From Orobanche coerulescens (taxonomy: Eukaryota; Streptophyta; Magnoliopsida; Lamiales; Orobanchaceae): a DNA stretch of 64,000 nucleotides. Under the pieces are notes generated by a model, which ran no database searches, was not told where the DNA came from, and saw only the letters and a program-made list of their open reading frames with translations. Below are positions 55,878-64,000 of this stretch, piece by piece. The stretch lies in NCBI GenBank assembly GCA_033398695.1, contig CM065815.1, positions 13,670,501 through 13,734,500 on the forward strand, read 5' to 3'. How positions within the stretch are numbered: the first letter of the stretch is position 1; the number at the start of each line of letters is the position of its first letter. Both the position numbers and the translations under genes were made by a program.

Positions 55878-56120
55878 ACCCGGCGGGTCACGAGTCCGAC
55901 CCGTCGTGTCCAACGGTCACTTTTAAAAAAAATTAATTTCCTCGCCAGGTCATCCTGGTCGGACCCGGTGGGTCGAAGGGTCTCGAAATGTAGGACCCGG
56001 ACCCCACCCCTGTATACAACGGGTCTGGGTTCTCGGGTCCGGCGGGTTGACCGGGTTCGGGTTGTACACGGGTTCGGAGGGTTTGGGTCGACGGGTCGAC
56101 CCGCCGTGTCCGGGTTTTCT
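55878..56120. repeat. GC-rich subterminal repeats of the hAT-like element
   Basis: Many variants of GGGTCSACCC, CGGCGGGT and ACCCGGACC in both orientations. Confidence 0.6.
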
Positions 56121-56174
56121 GGGCATCTCTAATTACTACGACCAAAAAATATTGTGGTCCTTTTATATTATAGA

Positions 56175-56390
56175 CTAGAGATTACCCGTGCCATAATAGC
56201 ACGGTGGCAGTGATATGGTTGAATTGAAATAATTAATTATCAGATTACTTTCTAGAAAAAAATATGTTTCTTCCCAAAATTCTATCGGTGGCTGAAGGGC
56301 CTGTCGTGAAAAAAAAACTGGCCGGTCGCGGGAGGTCTGCCGGCCGCCGGCGGTGGCTCGCAGGATAGCAGGCCGACGATTGTAACACCC
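56175..56390 (-). mobile_element. Helitron-like 3' terminus
   Basis: The minus strand ends with a hairpin (CCGTGC, 7-base loop, GCACGG at 56186-56204), a short spacer and CTAG (56175-56178) followed by T. This is the 3' end signature of plant Helitrons. The 5' side is cut at 56390 by LTR J. Only about 216 bp remain and no protein is encoded, so this rests on the end motif alone. Confidence 0.4.
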
Positions 56391-57280
56391 TAATACATTT
56401 AGGGATAGTACATCCCCGTAAACTCTTATCAAGGGTTTACCAGGCTACAACACATGAAACTAACCAATACATGTCGAAAATGGACATAACCATATAAATA
56501 AAAAGCTTGACATCTATTATCAAAATACTGTATAAAATACAACTGACGAACTAATAAGACTTGCGGAACGTAAGTGTAATACCCCCAATCCATTCGGGAA
56601 TATTACAGCACCGCAGACCCTCTCCATGAGGATCTATCGAGCTAGATACCAAAACAAGACATCACCTTAATGCCAACATGGCTGAATAACAAATCCGTAG
56701 ACCGATTTGGTCTTTCATCAATAACGTACAATTTAAACTTCATATACATTTCTACTTCAAAACTCATACCCGCATAGGGGTCAAAAGATAACAACACTCC
56801 CATACGACGGGAAAACACTATAGCGGAAAGAAAATACAATTCGACCAACAATACCAAGTACTAGTCTTCATGTGATTAGTATCATTGTCTTCCATCATTC
56901 TTCGTACCGATCCCGTGATTTTCGCCCAGGAACCTGCATGTACCTGAATGCCATAACAGGCATCCACCCCCCGATTACTCGGGGGTTAGCAAACGAAAAT
57001 TGTGCTAGTGAAAGTATAAAGTGCAATTACGAGGCATACACATCGTATTACAAGGATATAATGATCTTGAATGATCAACGAATCAAACACGGGTAAAGAC
57101 CTCCCGATATATTTTCGCTTACGAAACAATTCTAAACTCTCGCCATATAATACAATCTTATTGCCATTCTAGTCAAAGTACCTCTGATAAGTATGTATTA
57201 TATCCCAAGCATTATGGAAAGTCAAAGCATTGTGATCTTCCTGACATATCACCAAGTTACAAAAATGCTCATGATTAACC

Positions 57281-57415
57281 GTGGACCCAACCATGCATGG
57301 ATCCCTCCGAGGCCCCGTAGGACCCTCCCGGAGTGGTTGACCCCAATGTTCGTGGACCCAACCATGTGTGGATCCCTACGAGGCCCCGTCGGACCCTCCC
57401 ATAGTGAACGTATAC
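57281..57415 (-). repeat. 71-bp tandem repeat in U5 of LTR J
   Basis: Units start at 57281 and 57352, each with GTGGACCCAACCATG, GGATCCCT and CGAGGCCCCGT. Homologous to the repeat of LTR E. Confidence 0.7.
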
Positions 57416-58728
57416 ACCCTCACTCAAAAGAATGCAAGACTTCCAATGTAAGGACCTATAAAACATAAAATCAAAGTACTTGATAGAATGGCCTCCACAA
57501 TCTGATACAATCGAGATTGATAATATAATCCACAAACCATGATAGGCTTAAATAACGAGTAGGCAACTAGTAAAGCGTTTTTAAGATCTCATGAGTTTTA
57601 GAGGAAAACATTTAGGATCGGAGAATCCTCATGTTTTCAAAAATTGCTTCGGGTCACAACCCAAATATTTATTTTCCCAAAATACTAATCCGACAATAAA
57701 TTACGGGGTCCACGACCCGAACATCCACATCAACATACGCCCCAGGGTTATTGTCGTTCCATGCTAGCAAGCATGAACCTCGAAGTTTCCTCGTGCATAC
57801 CCAAGTGAATAAACCAATGGTAAGCCAACGGAATCACACATCATATTGACAACAGTCACACAAACACATACACATTCCAAAACACAACCCTAGACCAAGA
57901 TAAGAGAGCTTTTATAACCACACAATACGAAGACAACGTATTTGAGTTCACAACCACATTACAACATATTCATAGAATTCATTTATTCCCAAAGCACATA
58001 AGTATCTTGAAAGAAAGCCTTTATTCGAAACTATATTGATTCTTTAATAAGTTCATTCTAAGCACTCAAGTAGATGCACATTGTCGATTACCAATCATTA
58101 CATCTATGAAACACGAAATGTATGGGCAAGATACTTGCCTTGAATAATCGCAAGCACGGAAAACCTGCCGTGGTAAGTTGGCATGAATCATCTATGAATC
58201 CTTAGACTCCGCCGAGGACCAACACGTGATAATTACTACAAATGATAATAACAGTGATGAGAATAAATCCCCTAACACAACATAAATCCGTTGCAGCAAA
58301 TAGACGAACAACTAAAGTTCAAGGGTTTTCCTCAAAAGGGTCAAGAACACAAATCGACCTGACAATTCATGTAAAATGGAATTCAAACCATGTATTATGA
58401 TCAACAAGACTAGATAAATGATGGAACCAACAATCTCGTATTAGAATTACGAAATCAAGAAACCCCTCCAATTATTCCCGAAATAGGGTTCTAGGATGAT
58501 TACCTCGATTTAAAGGGAAAATGATGATTTGATGTTGTTAATCCACACCAAGACCTTGATTATTATGTTGTAGGACGAAATATTGGTGAACTTTCATGAA
58601 GAATCGCCCTGAAATCGCCTCAAGAACTCTGCCCTCGAGTGAGGAAAAAAAAAGATCAAAACTGCTCTGAAAACCCGCGTCCTGACTTTATGTTCTGGAC
58701 TAGGATACAACCATAACATTATGGCCAT

Positions 58729-58786
58729 TACGGCCATAACACACTTGCCTTTACGACCGTAACATACTGCAGGTTACGTCCGTAAC
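58729..58786. repeat. U3 dyad array of LTR J (TTACGNCCGTAA type), 23-bp register
   Basis: Three dyads start at 58729, 58752 and 58775, exactly 23 bp apart: TTACGGCCATAA, TTACGACCGTAA and TTACGTCCGTAA. A weaker copy lies just left. Confidence 0.85.
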
Positions 58787-59287
58787 CTGCATTCTGGCAG
58801 CAGATTCCATTCTGCTGTTCGATCAGTCCCGAATGCCCTCAAAATGCGACGACTCAAAAATGCGACGTAACACTTACAAAGGATTCTCAACAATGAACAA
58901 ATTGATAAACAAACATGCATCCGACAACCCGAAGGTAGGTAAAAACGAGCACGCAAGCGATACCCAAAACTTTGGAAAATTACAAAATGGCCTAAATGTC
59001 CGTAAAATCACGATACAAGATCGAATAACAATTCTGAAGTTCACAACATGACTACAAATGTTAAATGAACTTGTAGGAACAACAAAACAACAGTTTTGAG
59101 CAACATTTACAAGAATCGAACCCAAATACAGAAAAGTCGCAATAATATGCCGATTAGTCTGAAACAATATCCAAACTCGCTCGAATGACAAAAAGTGCAG
59201 AACAAAACATATCCAAAATGTGTCATTGAACACAAGCGAATCACTAGAATCAAAAGGTACGGAAATTAAAAAAATAGGGATATTACA

Positions 59288-59348
59288 TTTTCCCCCCATT
59301 AAAAAGAGGTTTCGTCCCCGAAACTTAAAACAACGAAAATAAGAAAAC
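59288..59348 (-). other. Polypurine tract and post-pol hairpin of element J
   Basis: In minus sense AAAATGGGGGGA-type purines precede the LTR, after a hairpin GTTTCG/CGAAAC (59309-59324). The rest of J is displaced by K. AAAAC (59344-59348) should be the left duplication of K. Confidence 0.75.
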
Positions 59349-59500
59349 TGTAATACCCATATCATTATTATATATTTTACCTATATCCAAACTTGTAACA
59401 TTTGATTATGGGGTATTATTAATCGAAGTGTGATTTTCCGTATTCGTATTCCTACGTTCTTGAGTTTTCGATACATGCATGCATCTGCATCTGCACGTCA

Positions 59501-59890
59501 TAACGTACATTATATGTTGAGCATAACGTACGTTAAGTGTTGCATATAACATACGTTATAATCCTAGCATATCGTACGTAAGCAGCAGTCATAGGCAGGT
59601 CAGATAAGGTCGGCGTGTGGAGCTAGGAGGAGATTTGTCGGATTTTCCTCGCATGAACCTGGACAGATTTTTGATAAAGCAGGTCAACGAGGCTTAACGG
59701 ACGTTAGATATGGGTGGTAACGTTCGCTATGTTCATAGTGTTACGTACGTAAAGGTTTTGGATAGCATACGTAAGAGAAGCCAGAAACGAGGCAGTGAAC
59801 TACTGTCGGACGTTAACGTACGCTAAGAATGGCAAATAGCGTACGCTAAGGCGAAACGTACGTAAAACTTTGCTGTTAATGTACATAATG
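59501..59890. repeat. U3 dyad array of LTR K (TAACGTACGTTA type), 23-bp register
   Basis: The first four dyads start at 59501, 59524, 59547 and 59570, all 23 bp apart. Further copies follow to about 59890. Many have lost one CG by C-to-T change (TAACATACGTTA). Confidence 0.9.
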
Positions 59891-61111
59891 TGTAAAATTC
59901 TATTTATAGACCTCAACCTCCTTTTCATTTCCCCCTCACTCCTTAGCCGATTTCTGCAACTTGAGAGCTCCCCAGCCCCATAAATCTCTTATATCAACAT
60001 CCCAGCTCGGTTTAGAAGATCGTAGACCCTTTTGGATTGGTGTTCAAGCTTCCTGTGTTGAGTTTCACCAAGTGTTTCGTCGTTCTTCTCTATATTAAGG
60101 TATGCTGATCCTTCACCAACTAGAATACATGTTCTTAATGACGTTTTGAACCTGTTTTTGAGATTACCAAGTTCGTTATTATCATGATGAGTCGAACACC
60201 ATGTTTTAAGAAGAATAGATTCAGTTATACTTCGGTTCTCCTTCATTGTTAAGAGTATTAATCGAACCTTTTTGGGATAGAACCCTAGGATGAAGTTTAC
60301 TGAGATTGTTATGGATTTTGAACATGATTTCGTATGAGTTTTCTGAGATTTCTAAGGTATTTCACCAAGGATAGTTCGTATTTTTGAAAGAGGTGCTTGA
60401 TTTAAAAATCTTCTTCATATTCATGGTTAAAATGAATAGACTATGTTGTTAGAATCAAACCCAGAACACCGTTTTATCGTCTCCTTTCGAAGTACGCTTT
60501 GGTATGCTTATATCTTGAATCATACATTTGCTATGAATTGTAAAATTAGCCGAACCACATATATATTGGAAGTCGAAATCAAAATTGAGGTTTGGATTGT
60601 GATGACATGTATACCCATGAAACCGTAGACGTCGACATTTCATCTCCGATATGGTCATTCTATTCGTATGAAGTATGTCATTAATTCGGCTTAGCATTCG
60701 TCGAGTAGATTAACCGTGAACCGGCCATACGTTAATGCTAACTCGGATATAACTTAAGGAATTAGGTGTTCGTACGTTAGCTATGTGACGTAAGTTGAAC
60801 TATTTGTTATTTCTTTTGAATAAGGTCCGAGCCTTGAAAGGTGATTGATCGAAGGGGCGACCTTCGGGCATATTAACAGTCGTTGAAGTATTTAATTCTT
60901 GCCATCTTTCCAAGGCAAGTACCTTAATTTGATTTTGGTTTAATGTTGATGATTTTGATCATGCATATTGTCATTCATGTTGTTGAACATGAGGTTGTCC
61001 AAGTTGATTTGTCATAATGTTGTTCATGTTATGATTCATATGTTGTTCATGTTGATGAACAAAGTGATTTGCATATGTGTATGCATAGTTTTATTGTATA
61101 TGTTGTATTGA

Positions 61112-61310
61112 TCCGATGGGATCATGTGATCTATGTTGAGGGTGCTAGATCAGTTGTCCACCTCATGTTGGTCCGACGGCATCATCTTGGGATCTATGCG
61201 GAGGGCGCTGGATCATTGGATGGGTTTTTCCACCCCGTGTTAGTCCGACGGGATCATCTTGGGATCTATGTTGAGGGCGCTGGATTGTTGGATTACCCTG
61301 TGTTGTGTTG
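61112..61310 (+). repeat. U5 tandem repeat, K 5' LTR
   Basis: Units start at 61112, 61172 and 61244 (60 and 72 bp), the same spacing as in B. Confidence 0.8.
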
Positions 61311-61773
61311 ATGGAATCGTGTGGATACGCATCGTTGGATTCCGGTTAAGGAAGACCATGTTTAGTGTTTTGATATGCATTGTTGTTGCCTACTTGATTT
61401 TGTATAATTTTGGTACTTGTATTAGCATCGTTCTGCTAACCCCTTCGGGGGTGGACATTTATTTAATGTTCAGGTAGTCGAGGAGCGGGGAAGCAACCAC
61501 AGTGTCGGCATGATGACGAAGGGGCACAATGATGTGGACCGTCTTGTTTTGGTATTCTGTTTTTGTAATAAGTACTCAAGTACGTGTGTCCTTTATGGTG
61601 ATTTGAGAACTTTGTATTAATGGGTTGTTTTGGATGATTAAATTGGTTATTAAATTACACAACTATTAATGGTGAATTGATCTGTATTTCATTTAATTTA
61701 GCCTTGTAAATTCTTACGTAAAGGGTTTATGGTGCTGTAATTATTCCGAACATCTCGGGGTGTTACCGAATAT

Positions 61774-61785
61774 GGTATCATAGCT
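61774..61785 (+). other. Primer binding site of element K
   Basis: TGGTATCATAGC, one change from the initiator Met tRNA complement, 5 bp after the LTR. Confidence 0.75.
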
Positions 61786-62007
61786 AAGATTTATGGATAT
61801 CTTGGCAGTTGGGTTTAGTTGGGTCTGTTTATGTCGTTTGATTTTGTCGGTCGCGCAAAACATCACTGTACATCGAGAGTCATCATGCGAACCGTGGTTG
61901 TAAGTTTCCTAATATCAGATACTATCATTTTAATTATTACGCATTTTGTGGATATTGATGAATTTTAGGAGATTTAGCTCTGGGTATTGAGTATTTATGT
62001 TTACATT

Positions 62008-63178
62008 ATGTTGAGAAGAGGACGTGGACGCGGTCGTGGATGCGGACGTGGCAATGCTAGACAGGAAGATTCATCGTCTATCCCGGATTCGTTGTCTAAT
62101 CACACTGATTTCAGTTCTGGCGAACAACAGGAATCGGTTAATAATGAGCGAGCACGAACTGAGGATGCAGGTGCAAATTCCCACCATGTCGGAAGTGCTC
62201 CAGCAAGTGGTCACTCAGATGACCCAATTTGCACAGGTGGTTGACCGCATGCAAGCGACAATGGGCCAACAGCATAACGAAGATAATCAGGGAGACAAGT
62301 GGCTTTCAGAAGTGGTCAAATTACACCCACCGAAGTTTGACGGTTCTTCAGAGATGCCTACATGGGACCACTGGCTGAAAGTACTGGAGAATATATTCGC
62401 GGAAATTAATTGTCCCAATGACCGAAAAGTTCCGATCGCTCAGTATTTTCTGACTGGGGAAGCTTTCGACTGGTGGGAAGCCATTCGACCTGAGGATCAT
62501 AATGCTTACTGGACAGAATTCAAATTAATGATAGAAGCACAATATTGTCCTCTTCTAGTTAGAGAGGCTAGAGTCCGAGAGTTTTTCTCACCATAAAATC
62601 TGGAGGCATCTGTGACAGATATGATTAAGACTTTTAATCACCAGCTGACCTTTGTGCGGCACCTGGTCAGAACTGAGGCAGAAAAGATTTTTCACTTCGA
62701 CATGCGGATGAAGCCGGAGATCCAACAATATATGTCGGGACTTGAATGTACTACTCTTCGACAGTATTAGGATAAAGCCCTGGCTTACAAGATGAAAGAG
62801 ATAGCAGTGGAGAAATTTGCGGAATCGAAGAAGCAAAGAGTGTCTGGCAACTTCACTGAGAGCAAGGGTAATGGGCCCCGCAAGGGCCAGTCCTCATTCC
62901 ATTCATCTAAGAGGCCTCCGTATCCTTCTCGAGGTGGAAAGAATTTCAGAACGACATCAATGGTTACCGATGCAGTGAAGAAGTGTTATAACTGTGGATG
63001 ACCAGGGCATGTTCGGTGTGATTGCTCCGCTCCTTCTGTGACCTATTTTGAATGTGGGCAAGAAGGGCATCGTGCAACATTTTGCGGGAATGTGACTAGA
63101 TTGTTTGGAGCTCATACTTTAGCGCAAGTTCCAAAAGAGACGAGTGTGAACCTGACACAGCAGAGTGGTCTACAATAG
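62008..63178 (+). pseudogene. gag: Element K gag
   Basis: Starts MLRRGRGRGRGCGRGNARQ. A frameshift near 62160-62190 moves to a second frame with EVLQQVVTQMTQFAQVVDRM, PPKFDGSSEMPTWDHWLK, IAQYFLTGEAFDWWEAI and VREARVREFFSP. In-frame stops are at 62594 (TAA), 62768 (TAG), 62999 (TGA) and 63176 (TAG). At each, element B has CAA, CAG, CGA or CAG. Two knuckles (CYNCG-PGHVRCDC and YFECGQEGHRATFC, the latter with its first Cys changed to Tyr) lie at about 62983-63085. Confidence 0.87.
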
Positions 63179-64000
63179 CAGAATTTTGGAAAAAGAGAAG
63201 CATCCAGTGCTGGGTCCGTTCCTTCGTGCCTTTATGAGATGAGGAGGTCACATGTTCAGAACACTGTTGTTGCATCAGGTACGATTCAGATTGTTTTGCA
63301 ACCAGTTAGTGTCTTATTCGATTTAGGAGCTACGCATTCTTTCATATCATTGAACTGTGTTAATCGTTTGAAAATCTCGTGTTTGCATGATTGTGAACCT
63401 TATGTTGTGAGTCTGCCGAATGGAGAGAGAATTATGGGAAATCTAGAAGCTAGAAATTTTCCTGTGTCGATAGGAGGGAGAAATTGGCCGTCAAATCTTA
63501 TTGTGGTCGACATCCATGGTGACGATTTAATTCTTAGAGACGATTGACTCAATAGTTGTGGGGCTATTTTGAATTATAAGAAGAGTTATCTCGATTATTG
63601 CTGATGACGGATCTGAACATTTATTCGAATGATGGAGACCAGGAAGCTCAGAGAAAGTGATTAAAGCCATGAAAGCGATTAAATTGTTGAAAAAGGGTTG
63701 TACCGGGTTTTGGTGTTATGCCATGAAGAAAGAAGAAGGAGTAGAGCTCTCATATATTCCAGTTGTGAACTAATTCTCAGATGTATTCCCTGACGAACTA
63801 CCTGGATTACCTTCGCGTAGAGCTGTAGAGTTTAATATCGAATTGGAACCAGGAGCCGCAAATATTTCCATAGCACCATACCGTATGGTGCCAACCGATA
63901 TGTACGAGTTAAAGAAACATCTTGAGGAATTGTTGCAGAAGGGTTACATTCAACCTAGTGTTTCTCCTTGGGGTGTGCCCGTTCTTTTTGTTCGAAAGAA
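63179..64000 (+). pseudogene. pro-RT: Element K protease and start of reverse transcriptase
   Basis: Protease with VSVLFDLGATHSFISLNCVNRL (DLGA active site), CEPYVVSLPNGERIMGNLE and NLIVVDIHGDDLILRDD, then TGA at 63545-63547 where B has TGG. A deletion near 63575 shifts the frame. The remainder [57 protein letters not shown] and [32 protein letters not shown] runs to the end of the window, where the RT has just begun. Confidence 0.87.

Larger units (their letters stand above)
55337..56131 (-). mobile_element. hAT-like DNA transposon end, interrupted by copia I
   Basis: On the minus strand the sequence opens TAGAGATGCCCAGAAAACCC at 56131, a typical hAT terminal repeat. About 240 bp of GC-rich subterminal repeats with GGGTCGACCC/GGCGGGT motifs follow (55878-56120), as in Ac/Tam-type elements. 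Then come a TATA box and a reading frame. The rest of the element, with the catalytic part and the other end, should lie left of the nest. The 8-bp duplication would be 56132-56139 (ATTACTAC) and cannot be verified here. Confidence 0.55.
56391..59287 (-). mobile_element. 3' LTR of gypsy element J (minus strand)
   Basis: About 2.9 kb, plus-strand ends TGTAACACCC and GGGATATTACA. It is a 3' LTR because the right side is followed by a purine tract and the post-pol hairpin in minus orientation. It carries a dyad array (58729-58786), a 71-bp U5 repeat (57281 and 57352) and sequence related to LTR E. A second TGTAATACCC at 56577 is an alternative left end. Confidence 0.75.
59349..61768 (+). mobile_element. 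5' LTR of element K
   Basis: About 2.4 kb from TGTAATACCC to GGGTGTTAC(C). Dyad array at 59501-59890, TATA-like box at 59899-59909, U5 tandem repeat at 61112-61300 with the same 60/72-bp units as B. Confidence 0.9.
59349..64000 (+). mobile_element. Gypsy element K (B family), running off the window
   Basis: Plus-strand element with 5' LTR (59349-61768), primer site, gag, protease and the start of RT. It is clearly the same family as B over LTR, gag and pol. Inserted in element J just inside its 3' LTR. Confidence 0.9.

Noticed and set aside
56577..59287. LTR J beginning at 56577 (TGTAATACCCCC)
   Set aside because: The terminus at 56391 (TGTAACACCC) fits the GGGTGTTACA end of the family better, and the resulting length matches LTR A. 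Kept only as an alternative.

Overview
This window looks like a piece of a large, repeat-rich flowering-plant genome, probably from heterochromatin. I found no host gene, tRNA or rRNA. Almost every base can be assigned to a retrotransposon or another mobile element. The plant assignment rests on the element types: Tekay/Del-like Ty3/gypsy chromoviruses with an initiator-methionine tRNA primer site, a Tat-lineage gypsy element with two RNase H domains, Ty1/copia elements, a hAT end and a Helitron-like end. All coding regions are broken by stops or frameshifts.

The layout is a deep nest, reconstructed from LTR termini, 5-bp target duplications and resumed coding homology. A hAT transposon end (55337-56131) was hit by copia element I (51344-55336). 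I was hit by copia element G (9941-51343 here, right-hand duplication GTATG). G then received three insertions. Gypsy A sits in G's 5' LTR (visible A parts 2386-9940). Short minus-strand gypsy H sits in G's integrase (12911-17774, duplication AGACC). Gypsy B sits in G's reverse transcriptase (19252-48290, duplication ATTTA). B's 3' LTR received gypsy C (28578-48005, duplication CGGGG). C's gag received Tat element D on the minus strand (31673-41016, duplication AGTCA). A carries a D-family LTR just upstream of its gag start (to 2385), and that LTR is cut by minus-strand gypsy LTR E (1-1627). To the right lie a Helitron-like 3' end (56175-56390), a minus-strand gypsy 3' LTR, J (56391-59287), and a B-family element K (59349 to the window end) inserted just inside J.

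The most interesting signal is shared by the U3 regions of all the chromovirus LTRs (A, B, C, E, H, J, K). Each carries an array of a 12-bp dyad of form TNNCGNNCGNNA upstream of its TATA-like box. The dyad sequence differs between families (TTACGTACGTAA, TAGCGCACGCTA, TAGCGTGCGCTA, TATCGGCCGATA, TTACGTCCGTAA), but the start-to-start spacing is very often exactly 23 bp. In both C and H, the two LTRs of one element differ by exactly one 23-bp unit. This looks like a conserved regulatory or protein-binding architecture whose sequence diversifies while its geometry is kept.

Other notable signals are stop codons that are mostly C-to-T changes (CAG to TAG, TGG to TGA/TAG), a conserved hairpin between the pol stop and the polypurine tract, 60-72-bp tandem repeats in U5, and a duplicated block in the long 3' untranslated region of D. 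All assignments come from reading the sequence; no database search was run.
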